Assembly (NCBI RefSeq): GCF_008973465.1
Contig: NZ_WBXN01000004.1
Span: 1,674,001 to 1,738,000 of the forward strand
Length of the DNA stretch: 64,000 bases
Direction of reading: 5' to 3'
Source: Streptomyces sp. SS1-1
Lineage (GTDB): Bacteria > Actinomycetota > Actinomycetes > Streptomycetales > Streptomycetaceae
Part shown: piece by piece, positions 1 through 8,257 of the stretch
Layout: every line of letters begins with the position of its first letter
Numbering within the stretch: position 1 is the stretch's first letter
The notes under the pieces: generated by a model
What the model saw: the letters and a program-made list of their open reading frames with translations, nothing else
Database searches by the model: none
Told to the model about the DNA's origin: nothing
Translations under genes and position numbers: made by a program

Positions 1-670
1 GAACGACCCGCTGGGCGCGCTCGCCCAGCGCCGGGTGACCGACACGTACGCCTCGGAGCAGCCGGTGCGCGAGCTGTCGGCGCGCGCCGGGACGTACACG
101 CCGGGCGACACCGACCTGTCCTGGACCCGGATCACGCCGTGGCGCTCGATGCTGGCGGCGGCCCTGGACCAGGTGGTCTGCCAGGTGAAGGCCGTCGAGG
201 TGGAGGGCGAGGAGTTCAATCCGAGCTGCGAGCTGCTGGCGATGTGGCTCGCGGACCGGCTGGACGTCCCCGTGCAGCGCTCGCTGTCGTCGGGTCCCGG
301 CCTGACGGCGGTACGGCTGGACACCGACTGCGGCCCGATCGTCCTCGACCGGGCCGACGGCTCGCTGGCGACGCTGTCCATCGAGGGGCAACCGGACCGG
401 GCGGTGGCGCTGAAGCGACGGGAGACGTCCGAGCTGATCGCGGAGGAGCTGCGCCGGCTCGACCCGGACGACACCTACGCCTCGGCGCTGCGCTTCGGCG
501 TGGACAAGCTGCACGCGTCCGCGCCCGCCCGGCCCGCCGGGACCGGGAAGGCGGCGGAGGACGGGCCGGCCAAAGGAGAAGCGGCCGAGACTCCTGTCGA
601 AGACGCCGCCAAGGCCCCGGCGAAGGAAGCGACGGCGGGGGAACCGGTGAAGAAGGCGGCGGCCAAGTGA
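1..670 (+). CDS. opcA: Glucose-6-phosphate dehydrogenase assembly protein OpcA (5'-truncated)
   Basis: Only the C-terminal part lies in the window; the frame is open from the first bases, so the true start is upstream. OpcA is an actinobacterial/cyanobacterial factor that assembles or activates glucose-6-phosphate dehydrogenase at the entry to the oxidative pentose phosphate pathway. The visible part has the family's globular core, with segments such as LSWTRITPWRSML and ESCELLAMWLADRL-like text, followed by an Ala/Lys/Pro/Glu-rich tail over about the last 40 residues that looks disordered. The stop codon overlaps the GTG of the next gene (GTGA), so the two are translationally coupled. The pairing with pgl matches the usual zwf-opcA-pgl order and supports the call. 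Confidence 0.93.
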   Translation, partial: NDPLGALAQRRVTDTYASEQPVRELSARAGTYTPGDTDLSWTRITPWRSMLAAALDQVVCQVKAVEVEGEEFNPSCELLAMWLADRLDVPVQRSLSSGPGLTAVRLDTDCGPIVLDRADGSLATLSIEGQPDRAVALKRRETSELIAEELRRLDPDDTYASALRFGVDKLHASAPARPAGTGKAAEDGPAKGEAAETPVEDAAKAPAKEATAGEPVKKAAAK

Positions 671-1458
671 GCACCCACACCACCCCGCAGCTCGTCGTGC
701 ACCGCGACAAGGAGCTGATGGCCCAGGCCGCGGCGGCCCGGCTGATCACGAAGATCGTGGACGCGCAGGCCTCCCGGGGCTCGGCGTCGGTGGTCCTCAC
801 CGGCGGCCGCAACGGCAACGGTCTGCTGGCCGCGCTGGCGGCGGCCCCGGCCCGGGACGCCATCGACTGGGGCCGGCTGGACCTGTGGTGGGGCGACGAG
901 CGGTTCCTGCCCGAGGGCGACCCGGAGCGCAATGTCACGCAGGCCCGCGAGGCCCTGCTGGACGCGGTGCCCCTGGACCCGAAGCGGGTGCACGCCATGC
1001 CCGCCTCGGACGGCCCGTTCGGCTCGGACGTGGAGGCGGCGGCCGCCGCCTACGCCGAGGAGCTGGCGCGGGCGGCGGGTCCCGAGAACCACGGGTCCGT
1101 GCCGACGTTCGACGTCCTGATGCTGGGGGTCGGCCCCGACACGCACGTCGCCTCCCTGTTCCCGGAACTGCCCGCCGTACGGGAGACGGAGCGCACGGTC
1201 GTCGGGGTGCACGGCGCCCCCAAGCCCCCGCCGACCCGGGTCACCCTCACGCTCCCCGCGATCCGCGCGGCGCGTGAGGTGTGGCTGCTGGCGGCCGGCG
1301 AGGACAAGGCGGAGGCCGCGGCGATCGCCCTGTCCGGCGCGGGCGAGATCCAGGCCCCGGCGGCGGGCGCGCGGGGCCGCTCCCGCACCCTGTGGCTCCT
1401 GGACGCGGCGGCTGCCTCGCAGTTGCCGCGGTCGCTGTATCCGCCGGCGATTCCCTGA
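667..1458 (+). CDS. pgl: 6-phosphogluconolactonase
   Basis: 263 residues, usual length for the DevB/Pgl family. It hydrolyses 6-phosphoglucono-delta-lactone to 6-phosphogluconate, step two of the oxidative pentose phosphate pathway, in the cytosol. Family hallmarks seen are VLTGGRNGNGLLAAL near residue 45, WWGDERFLP near residue 78 and LMLGVGPDTHVASLFP near residue 155, the last carrying the conserved Gly-Asp/His substrate-site region. The GTG at 667 is chosen because it gives a GTGA overlap with opcA and begins at the conserved N-terminus; the open frame upstream is a shadow of opcA. A strong hairpin follows 15 bases after the stop. Confidence 0.95.
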   Translation: MSTHTTPQLVVHRDKELMAQAAAARLITKIVDAQASRGSASVVLTGGRNGNGLLAALAAAPARDAIDWGRLDLWWGDERFLPEGDPERNVTQAREALLDAVPLDPKRVHAMPASDGPFGSDVEAAAAAYAEELARAAGPENHGSVPTFDVLMLGVGPDTHVASLFPELPAVRETERTVVGVHGAPKPPPTRVTLTLPAIRAAREVWLLAAGEDKAEAAAIALSGAGEIQAPAAGARGRSRTLWLLDAAAASQLPRSLYPPAIP

Positions 1459-1472
1459 CCGGTGTTCTTGGA

Positions 1473-1514
1473 CGAGTTCGGGCCCCGCTTCCTGAGAAGC
1501 GGGGCCCGAACTCG
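1473..1514. terminator. Bidirectional intrinsic terminator
   Basis: Perfect inverted repeat: 19-base arms (1473-1491 and 1496-1514) around the loop CTGA. It lies between the convergent genes pgl and the sugar permease, 14 bases from each stop, so it can serve both transcripts. There is no long T-run, as is usual in Streptomyces. Confidence 0.85.
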
Positions 1515-1527
1515 TATCGGGGACCGG

Positions 1528-2367
1528 CTACTTCACCGAGCCCGCCATCACTCCCTGCACGAAGTGCCGCTGGAACGCGAAGAACACGACCACCGGCACC
1601 ACCAGGGACAGGAACGCCCCCGGCGCCAGGACGTCGATGTTGCTGCCGAACTGACGGATCTGCGACTGCAGTTCCACGGTGAGCGGCTGCGAGGAGCTGT
1701 CGGCGAAGAGCAGCGCCACCAGCATGTCGTTCCAGACCCACAGGAACTGGAAGATGGCCAGGGAGGCGATCGCCGGTCGGCCGACCGGCAGGACCAGACG
1801 GGTGAAGATCCGCCACTCGGTGCCGCCGTCCATGCGGGCGGCCTCCAGCATCTCCTTGGGCATCTCCGCGAAGTAGTTCCGCAGCAGGAACACCGCGAAC
1901 GGCAGACCGTAGGCCACGTGGAACAGGACGACGCCGGGGATCGTGCCGAACAGGCCGAGCTGACCGAAGAGTTTGGCGACCGGGAGCAGGCCGATCTGCA
2001 CGGGCACCACCAGCAGGGCCACCACGAGCAGGAAGACCGCCTCGCGGCCCGGGAAGTCCAGCCAGGCGAAGGCGTACCCGGCGAGGGCGGCGAGCACCAC
2101 CACCAGGACGGTCGTCGGCACCGAGATCAGGACCGTGTTCCAGAAGGCCTGCGTGATCCCGGAGTTGCCGAGCAGGGCCGAGTAGTTGTCGAAGGACAGC
2201 TGGCCGGGGCTGGTGAAGGCCGTCCACCAGCCGCCCTTCGCGGTGTCCTCGGCGGACCGCATCGACGACAGGAACAGTCCGGCGAGCGGGGTCAGCCAGA
2301 CCAGGCCGACCACCACGAGGAAGGCCTGCACGAGCGAGTTGCCCAGGCCGCGCCTGACCGCGTTCAT
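1528..2367 (-). CDS. Carbohydrate ABC transporter permease (MalG-like)
   Basis: 279 residues with about six hydrophobic segments. The first is near residues 10-30 (SLVQAFLVVVGLVWLTPLAG) and the last near the C-terminus (FLSLVVPVVVFFAFQ). The cytoplasmic EAA loop that docks on the ATPase is clear: EAARMDGGTEWRIFTRLVLP near residue 180. This is the MalG-type member of a CUT1 sugar importer. Start ATG at 2367 overlaps the stop of the upstream permease (ATGA), so the two subunits are coupled. No ATP-binding gene is in the cluster. In Streptomyces such importers commonly use a shared MsiK ATPase encoded elsewhere, which I infer here. The likely substrate is an alpha-glucoside, from the neighbouring GH13 gene. 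Confidence 0.9.
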   Translation of the reverse strand: MNAVRRGLGNSLVQAFLVVVGLVWLTPLAGLFLSSMRSAEDTAKGGWWTAFTSPGQLSFDNYSALLGNSGITQAFWNTVLISVPTTVLVVVLAALAGYAFAWLDFPGREAVFLLVVALLVVPVQIGLLPVAKLFGQLGLFGTIPGVVLFHVAYGLPFAVFLLRNYFAEMPKEMLEAARMDGGTEWRIFTRLVLPVGRPAIASLAIFQFLWVWNDMLVALLFADSSSQPLTVELQSQIRQFGSNIDVLAPGAFLSLVVPVVVFFAFQRHFVQGVMAGSVK

Positions 2368-3731
2368 CGCTGACTCCTCTTGAAGCGGCGGACGTTGAAG
2401 ACCATGGCGGGGATGACCAGGAGCAGGAGCAGGACGCCGAGGGCGCTGCCGAGACCCTGGTTGTTGCCGCCGCCGAACGACACCAGCCACATCTGGGTCG
2501 CGAGCACGGTCGCGTCCTCCTGCACCGGTCCGGGCGCGATGATGTAGACGAGGTCGAAGACCTTCATCACGTTGATGACGAGGGTGATGAAGACGACGGT
2601 GAGGACCGGCGCGAGCAGCGGCACGGTGATCCGGCGGAAGATCTGCCACTCGTTGGCGCCGTCCATCCGGGCCGCCTCCAGCGAGTCCCGGGGCAGGGCG
2701 GACAGGCCCGCGCCGATCAGGACCATCGCGAACCCGGTCCAGATCCACAGGTACGCCCCGATGATCGCCGGGGTGACCAGCGTGGGGCCGAGCCAGGAGA
2801 TGCCCTCGTAGGGCGCGGCGAAGTTCGAGGCGGGCAGCCGGACCGTGTACGCGCCGTCGTCCAGGCCGTCGAAGCGGAAGGAGCCGTCGGACGCCGTGGT
2901 CGTGGTGGCGACGGTCTCCCCCGCGCGCACCGCCTCGACCCTCATCTCGGGCAGTCCGCTCTCGCGCCGGTCGACGACGCCCTGCTTCCCTCCTCCGCCG
3001 GGGGTGAAGTCCAGGTAGACGACGCCGGTCAGCTCACCGGCGCCGGCCGTGCGCCGGGCGGCCTCGTACGCCGGCCGCGTGCCGTCGGGCAGGTCGGCGG
3101 GCAGGACGCCGACCAGGCCCAGGGAGACGCTCTGCCCGGGCGAGACGGTGCCGGTCGTGCGGTAGGCGCCATCAGGCGCCTTCGTCAGTCCCTGCCCGTC
3201 GCGGGCGCGGGCCGTGGGGTAGGCCGAGGTGTCCTGGAACATGTCGTGCACGGAGACGGCGGCGGCGTTGAGCACGCCCTTGTCCGGGTCCTCGTCGTAG
3301 GCGAGCCGGAAGATGATGCCGGCGGCGAGGAAGGAGACGGCCATCGGCATGAACAGCAGCAGCTTGAACGCGGTCGCCCAGCGGACCTTCTCCACGAGCA
3401 CGGCCAGGATGAGGCCGAGGCCGGTGAGCAGCGCCGGGGCCACCACGACCCAGATCGTGGTGTTGCGGATGGCCTTGAGGGTGGCCGGGTCCCGGAACAT
3501 CTCGGTGTAGTTGTCGCCGCCCACGAATCGGGTGCCGGAGGCGTCGAAGAAGCTGCGGCCGACGGAGAACAGCACCGGGTAGACGACCAGGGCGCCCAGC
3601 AGGAGCAGCGCGGGGAGGACGAAGAGCAGGGCGATGACGCGGGCGCGCCGCCGCGAGCGCCGGGCGCGGGTCGCGCCGGGGCTCGCGGCGGGCGGCCGGG
3701 GCCCCGCCTTGTCGACGAGGGTCGCGGTCAT
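2364..3731 (-). CDS. Carbohydrate ABC transporter permease (MalF-like) with an inserted beta-sandwich domain
   Basis: 455 residues, about 150 longer than a typical MalF-type CUT1 permease. An N-terminal Arg-rich cytoplasmic stretch leads into the first membrane segment near residue 32. The EAA loop reads EAARMDGANEWQIFRRITVP near residue 350. Between membrane segments three and four, roughly residues 150-305, there is a large hydrophilic insert. It holds a prealbumin-like/SdrD B-type repeat: ESGLPEMRVEAVRAG, then VATTTTASDGSFRFDGL, then GAYTVRLPAS. Enterobacterial MalF has an extracytoplasmic P2 domain in the same place, so the insert may contact the binding protein; that is inference. The stop overlaps the next permease (ATGA) and the start lies 3 bases after the binding-protein stop. 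Confidence 0.9.
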   Translation of the reverse strand: MTATLVDKAGPRPPAASPGATRARRSRRRARVIALLFVLPALLLLGALVVYPVLFSVGRSFFDASGTRFVGGDNYTEMFRDPATLKAIRNTTIWVVVAPALLTGLGLILAVLVEKVRWATAFKLLLFMPMAVSFLAAGIIFRLAYDEDPDKGVLNAAAVSVHDMFQDTSAYPTARARDGQGLTKAPDGAYRTTGTVSPGQSVSLGLVGVLPADLPDGTRPAYEAARRTAGAGELTGVVYLDFTPGGGGKQGVVDRRESGLPEMRVEAVRAGETVATTTTASDGSFRFDGLDDGAYTVRLPASNFAAPYEGISWLGPTLVTPAIIGAYLWIWTGFAMVLIGAGLSALPRDSLEAARMDGANEWQIFRRITVPLLAPVLTVVFITLVINVMKVFDLVYIIAPGPVQEDATVLATQMWLVSFGGGNNQGLGSALGVLLLLLVIPAMVFNVRRFKRSQR

Positions 3732-3734
3732 CGG

Positions 3735-5069
3735 TCAGCCCTGGCCCTCGTACGCCTTGGCGGCCGCGGCCTCCAGCTTGGCGGCGGTCCCGTTCGGGTC
3801 GGACGGGTCGCGCAGGAAGTCCTGGAGGAGCTTCCACTCGCCGGCGCCCTTGGTGCCGCCGAAGGCCGCCGGGGCCTGGTCGGACATGTCGAAGCGGACC
3901 GAGTCACCGGCGGCGACCAGCGACTTGGCGGTCTCACGGGTGACGTCGTCGCCGTAGGAGGCGAGGTCGACGTTCTTGTTCGGGGACAGGAAGCCGCCGG
4001 CCTCGGCCCACACGGCGGCGGCCTCGGGGGTGGCCAGGTACTCCAGCAGGGCCATGCCGGCCTTCTGGCTCTTGCCGTCCTTCAGGACGACGGCGGCGTC
4101 ACCGCCGCTGACGACCGGCGGCTTGCCCCCGTCGACCGCCGGGAACGGGAAGAAGTTCGCGTCCTCGCCGATCTTCCGGCCGAACTGGTCCTTGGCGACG
4201 CCCGCGACGAAGTCGCCCTCGTAGACCATGCCGGCCTCGGGCTTCGGGCCGAACACCTTCTCCACGGAGCCGGGGAAGTCGGTGTTCAGGGCGCCCTTCT
4301 GGCCGCCCGCGATCAGCTGCTTGTCCTTGAACAGCTCGCCGAGGGTGGTCAGCGCCTTCACGACGGAGGCGTCGGTCCACTTCAGCTGGTGCGTGGCGAG
4401 CGCGTCGTACTTCTCGGGGCCGGCCTGGGAGAGGTAGACGTTCTCGAACCAGTCGGTCAGGGTCCAGCCGTCCTGACCGGCGACGGAGAAGGCGGCGAGA
4501 CCGGAGTCGGAGACGGTCCGCCCGGCCTTCAGCAGGTCGTCGTACGACGTCGGCGGCTCGACGCCGGCCTGGGCGAGGGCGTCGGGGCTGTACCAGACGG
4601 TCGACTTGTGGGCGGCCTTGAAGTAGAGGCCGTAGAGGGTGTCGTCGACGCTGCCGTAGTTCTTCCAGACGGGCGCGAAGTTGGCGTCCACGGACTTCTG
4701 GGCGGTGGCCGACAGCGGCTTGAGCCAGCCCTTCTGCGCGAACTGCTTGAGCACGCCGACCTGCGGGACCATCACGACGTCGGGGGCGTTGCCGCCCTCG
4801 ATCTTGCTGCCGACGACGGTGGAGACGTTGTCGCCGGTGGAGACGAACGTCGTCTTGGCGCCGGTCTTCTCGGTGAAGGCGTCCAGCACCTTCTGGAAGT
4901 TCTTCTGCTCGGTGCCGGTCCACACTCCGGCGACGGTGACCGTCTGTCCGTCGAGGGCCTTGTCGCCGCCGCCGGCCGAGACGGGGTCGCCGCCGCAGGC
5001 GGTCGCGCCGAGCGCCAGGACGAGGGCGGTACAGCCGGTGAGCAGGGTGGTACGGCGTCGCATCATCAT
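3735..5069 (-). CDS. Extracellular sugar-binding lipoprotein of the ABC importer
   Basis: 444 residues. It has a lipoprotein signal peptide: basic MMMRRR, a hydrophobic core, and lipobox ATAC with Cys25 as the lipidated residue. The rest matches MalE/CUT1-type solute-binding proteins (extracellular solute-binding family 1): GVWTGTEQKNFQKVLDAF near the N-terminus, NAPDVVMVPQVGVL, and LYGLYFKAAHKSTVWY. The protein would sit on the outer face of the membrane and hand sugars to the two permeases encoded directly downstream. Three consecutive ATG codons occur at the start. An AAGGGA ribosome site 5 bases before the first one (5069) leaves the exact start open by one or two codons. Confidence 0.92.
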   Translation of the reverse strand: MMMRRRTTLLTGCTALVLALGATACGGDPVSAGGGDKALDGQTVTVAGVWTGTEQKNFQKVLDAFTEKTGAKTTFVSTGDNVSTVVGSKIEGGNAPDVVMVPQVGVLKQFAQKGWLKPLSATAQKSVDANFAPVWKNYGSVDDTLYGLYFKAAHKSTVWYSPDALAQAGVEPPTSYDDLLKAGRTVSDSGLAAFSVAGQDGWTLTDWFENVYLSQAGPEKYDALATHQLKWTDASVVKALTTLGELFKDKQLIAGGQKGALNTDFPGSVEKVFGPKPEAGMVYEGDFVAGVAKDQFGRKIGEDANFFPFPAVDGGKPPVVSGGDAAVVLKDGKSQKAGMALLEYLATPEAAAVWAEAGGFLSPNKNVDLASYGDDVTRETAKSLVAAGDSVRFDMSDQAPAAFGGTKGAGEWKLLQDFLRDPSDPNGTAAKLEAAAAKAYEGQG

Positions 5070-5135
5070 CGATGTCCCTTCGGGGAATGGGAAGAACGGC
5101 CGGAGGTTCCGGAGTCTCGGGAGGTGCGGGGGGGT

Positions 5136-6779
5136 TCAGGGAGCGGGGGACTCGGTCCCGTCGCTCATCCACCAGGCGGCCGTGGAGCCGGGCAGCACGC
5201 CGGCCGGGCAGGGGCCGCTCGACAGCAGCGGGGTGCCGGAGACCGGCGCGGAGGTGGGTGCCGTGCCGAAGTTGACGGCGCAGACCAGGCCGTCGCCGCG
5301 GGCGAAGGCCAGGACGCCGGGCGGGCTGTCCAGCCAGCGCAGCGTGCCCTCGCCCAACTGGGGCAGGGCGGAGCGCAGTTGCAGGCCGTCGCGGTACAGG
5401 TGCCAGAAGGAGCGGGTGTCGGCCAGCGCCCGGTCGGTGGCGTACTCGGCGAAGTACTCGGGCTGGGGCAGCCAGGGCTTGGCGCTCTCCACGCCGGAGG
5501 TGAAGCCGAACGGTGACGCCTGTCCGGACCAGGGCAGCGGCACCCGGCAGCCGTCGCGGATCCGGGCGCGGCTTCCGGTGCGGCGGAAGATGGGGTCGGT
5601 GAGGACGTCGTCGGGCAGGTCCACGACCTCGGGCAGGCCGAGTTCCTCGCCCTGGTAGATGTACGCGGCGCCGGGCAGCGCCAGCATGAGCAGCGCGGCG
5701 GCGCGGGCGCGGGCGGCGCCGAGGCCGCTGCCCTCGGGGGCGGGCTCCCCGTAGCGGGTGACGGTGCGGACCTGGTCGTGGTTGTTGAGCACCCAGGTGA
5801 CCGTCGAGCCGGTACCGGCGATGTCCTGCATGGCCTCGGAGATGACCTTGCGGAAGGCGTCGGCGTCCCAGGGGGCGCTGAGCAGGTCGAAGAAGAACGC
5901 CTGGTGGAGTTCGTCGGAGCGGACGTACAGGGCGTGTTCGCGCGCGGTCGGCACGGACACCTCGCCGACGAGGAGCCGTTCGCGGCCGTCCCGTTCGGTG
6001 TACTCCTCGCATATGGAACGCCAGGAGCGCCACACCGTGTGCACCTCGGGCTGGTTCCAGGCGAGCGGGTTGACCGAGTCGCGGGTGCGGGCGTCGGCCT
6101 CCGGGTCGTCGGAGTCGGGCAGTTCGGGGTGCTTGAAGAGACCGGCGGCGACGTCGATGCGGAAGCCGTCGACGCCCCGGTCGAGCCAGAAGCGCAGGAC
6201 CCGGTCGAACTCGGCGCCGACCTCGGGGTTGCGCCAGTTCCAGTCGGGCTGCTCGGGGGTGAACATGTGCAGGTACCACTGGCCGGGCCGCCCGTCCGCC
6301 TCGGTCACCCGGCTCCACGCGGGGCCGCCGAACATGGCGTGCCAGTTGTTGGGCGGCTCGGCGCCCTCGGGGCCGCGGCCGTCGGCGAAGTGGAAGCGGG
6401 CGCGGGCCGGGCTGCCGGGGCCGGCGCTCAGCGCCTCCTGGAACCACCGGTGCTCGCTGGAGCAGTGGTTGGGGACGATGTCGAGCAGCACCTTGACGCC
6501 GAGCCGGCGGGCCGCCGTGACCAGCAGGTCGAACTCGGCGAGGTCCCCGAAGAGCGGGTCGACGTCGCAGTAGTCGGCGACGTCGTAGCCGTGGTCGTGC
6601 TGCGGCGAGGGGTAGAAGGGGCTCAGCCAGATCCCGTCGACCCCGAGCTTCTTGAGATACGGCAGCCCCGCGCGGACCCCGGCGAGGTCGCCGACACCGT
6701 CGCCGGTGCTGTCGAGGAAGCTGCGGACGTAGACCTGGTAGATCACCGCGTCGCGCCACCAGTGGTACTTACTCAGCAT
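5136..6779 (-). CDS. GH13 alpha-glucosidase (oligo-1,6-glucosidase type)
   Basis: 547 residues, the usual length for GH13 exo-alpha-glucosidases. The TIM barrel starts at once (WWRDAVIYQVYVRSF). Catalytic residues are visible: nucleophile Asp209 in DGFRIDVA, acid/base Glu273 in LLVGEV, and Asp335 in NNHDQVR. The substrate-binding HGYDVADY and DIVPNHCS motifs are also present. There is no signal peptide, so the enzyme is cytoplasmic and would split imported malto- or isomalto-oligosaccharides. It is the first gene of the operon with the binding protein and two permeases. No ribosome site precedes the ATG, and a promoter lies immediately upstream, so the mRNA may be leaderless. Exact linkage specificity cannot be read from sequence. 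Confidence 0.93.
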   Translation of the reverse strand: MLSKYHWWRDAVIYQVYVRSFLDSTGDGVGDLAGVRAGLPYLKKLGVDGIWLSPFYPSPQHDHGYDVADYCDVDPLFGDLAEFDLLVTAARRLGVKVLLDIVPNHCSSEHRWFQEALSAGPGSPARARFHFADGRGPEGAEPPNNWHAMFGGPAWSRVTEADGRPGQWYLHMFTPEQPDWNWRNPEVGAEFDRVLRFWLDRGVDGFRIDVAAGLFKHPELPDSDDPEADARTRDSVNPLAWNQPEVHTVWRSWRSICEEYTERDGRERLLVGEVSVPTAREHALYVRSDELHQAFFFDLLSAPWDADAFRKVISEAMQDIAGTGSTVTWVLNNHDQVRTVTRYGEPAPEGSGLGAARARAAALLMLALPGAAYIYQGEELGLPEVVDLPDDVLTDPIFRRTGSRARIRDGCRVPLPWSGQASPFGFTSGVESAKPWLPQPEYFAEYATDRALADTRSFWHLYRDGLQLRSALPQLGEGTLRWLDSPPGVLAFARGDGLVCAVNFGTAPTSAPVSGTPLLSSGPCPAGVLPGSTAAWWMSDGTESPAP

Positions 6780-6785
6780 GCATGC

Positions 6786-6816
6786 ATGTTAGGTAGCTGT
6801 TTCAGAGGGGTGTCAA
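6786..6816 (-). promoter_or_regulatory. Promoter and overlapping operator of the alpha-glucosidase operon
   Basis: On the minus strand a consensus -35 TTGACA (6811-6816) and a -10 TAACAT (6786-6791) are separated by 19 bases. Transcription would start about 7 bases on, at the ATG of the GH13 gene (6779), giving a leaderless message; no Shine-Dalgarno is visible. The -10 is embedded in TACCTAACATGCAT, a copy of the operator found at 6900 and 8262. The position over the -10 suggests repression. The 19-base spacer is longer than optimal. Confidence 0.55.
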
Positions 6817-6896
6817 TGAAATGGCGCAAGCTACCGAACAGTTGGCGCGGCAAATCCGGGCATACCCATACGAGATTCAGAAGGATGAGACGCCGC

Positions 6897-6913
6897 TGTT
6901 ACCTAACATGTAA
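6897..6913. promoter_or_regulatory. Second TACCTAAC operator copy
   Basis: GTTACCTAACATGTAAG contains the imperfect dyad TTACC-N5-TGTAA. Its ten bases TACCTAACAT are an exact inverted copy of the site at 6786-6795, 104 bases away. Two opposed sites flanking the promoter region would suit a looping repressor. The regulator is unknown; PadR at 8331 is the nearest candidate. Confidence 0.45.
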
Positions 6914-6936
6914 GTAGGCGCGGGAGTGGGGAAGGC

Positions 6937-8205
6937 TCAGCGCGCGATGGCGTCGAGCTCGCGCGCCAGCCGGCGCACCGCGGCCTCGGACGTGTCGTGC
7001 CCGGCCATCGCGTCCCGCACGACCGCCTGCACCACGAGGCTCACCTGCCCGTAGCGCGGGCTCTTGGGGCGGGGAGCGGCCGTCCGCACGCTCTCGCGCA
7101 GCGTCGGCAGATACGGGAACCTCCGGATCAGCTCCGGGTCCTCGTACAGGTCGGCCCGCACGGGCGGCAGGGCGCCGCGCGTGAGCACCTGCCGCTGGAC
7201 GTGCTCACTGGTCAGGTAGGCGAGCAGCCGGGCCGCCGAGTCGGGGTGCCGGGCGTGGGTGCTGACGGCCAGGTTGGAACCGCCGAGCACACTCGTGCCG
7301 GGGCCGTCGGGCCCGGGCAGCGGGACGGCGCCGATCTTCCCGGCGACCGGTGAGCCCTCGGCCGACGCGACGGCGTAGGCGTACGGCCAGTTGCGGAGGA
7401 ACAACAGGCGCCCGTCCTGGAAGGCCTGCTTGGACTCCTCCTCCTTGTACGTGAGCGCCTGTTTCGGGATCCAGCCCTCGCGCACCCCGCGCGCCAGGAA
7501 GTCGATGCCGTCGCGGGCGGCCGCGGAGTCGACGGTGACGCGTTCGCCCTCGTCCCCGAGGATGGTGCCGCCCGCCGAGTAGACCGCCTCGGCGGCGTTG
7601 ACGGTGAGCCCCTCGTACGGCAGGAACTGGCCCGCGTACCCGTCGAGTCCGTACTTCGGCGCGATCGTCCGCGCGGCCTGTTCCAGTTCGTCCCAGGTGC
7701 GCGGCGGGTCGACGCCCTCCTTGGCGAGGATGTCCTTGCGGTACAGCAGCAGACCGGCGTTGGTGACGTACGGGACCGCGTACAGCCGTCCGTCGTAGGT
7801 CGCCGTGCCCACGACGGGCTTCAGGAAGGTGCCGAGCGGGAAGCGGTCGCGCTCCAGGGGGCGGATCCAGCCCTGGGCGGCGAACTCCGAGGTCCAGCTG
7901 ACGTCGATGTTGAGGATGTCGAAGCGGCTGCGGTCGCCGCCGCGCAGGTCCGTCGTCATCTGCGCGTGGGTCTCGTCGGCCGAGTCGGGCAGTTCGACGA
8001 GGGTGACCCGCTCGTCGGGGTGCGTGCGGTTCCAGCCGTCCAGGACGGAGCCGAGATACCCGGTGAGGTCGCCCGCGGTGGCCAGGGTCATCGGCCCGCG
8101 GCCCGCTCCGGGACCGTCGTCGGCACGGGCTCCCGAGGCGACGTACCCGGTCAGGATCACGGCCAGGACGAGAAGGCCCCTACCGGCGGCGTGGATCCAC
8201 CGCAT
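6937..8205 (-). CDS. Second extracellular solute-binding protein, without a lipobox cysteine
   Basis: 422 residues from the ATG at 8205, which has a good AGGGAGGA ribosome site; longer upstream starts lack one. The body matches sugar-type solute-binding proteins: FDILNIDVSWTSEFAAQGWI, YDGRLYAVPYVTNAGLLLYR and NWPYAYAVASAEG. The signal region reads VILTGYVASGARADD. At the place where a lipobox (LTGC) would be expected there is LTGY, and a signal peptidase I site (ARA-DD) follows. The protein may therefore be released instead of lipid-anchored, or the Cys has been lost. It lies upstream of and co-directional with the alpha-glucosidase operon, and divergent from padR. Substrate is unknown; a sugar is likely from context. 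Confidence 0.85.
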   Translation of the reverse strand: MRWIHAAGRGLLVLAVILTGYVASGARADDGPGAGRGPMTLATAGDLTGYLGSVLDGWNRTHPDERVTLVELPDSADETHAQMTTDLRGGDRSRFDILNIDVSWTSEFAAQGWIRPLERDRFPLGTFLKPVVGTATYDGRLYAVPYVTNAGLLLYRKDILAKEGVDPPRTWDELEQAARTIAPKYGLDGYAGQFLPYEGLTVNAAEAVYSAGGTILGDEGERVTVDSAAARDGIDFLARGVREGWIPKQALTYKEEESKQAFQDGRLLFLRNWPYAYAVASAEGSPVAGKIGAVPLPGPDGPGTSVLGGSNLAVSTHARHPDSAARLLAYLTSEHVQRQVLTRGALPPVRADLYEDPELIRRFPYLPTLRESVRTAAPRPKSPRYGQVSLVVQAVVRDAMAGHDTSEAAVRRLARELDAIAR

Positions 8206-8257
8206 AGGTTCCTCCCTGTACACCTGACACCGGGCGTCGTCGCCCGGGACCAGAGGC

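Noticed and set aside
139..1458. Long open frames overlapping opcA, and many similar ones across the window on both strands
   Set aside because: High GC at third positions keeps the other frames open. These lack family similarity, ribosome sites and a sensible composition, and are covered by well-recognised genes.
3246..5516. A 2.3-kb open frame antisense to the sugar-transport genes
   Set aside because: Its translation is a Gly/Val/Asp-rich mirror of the real genes on the other strand, with no recognisable domain.
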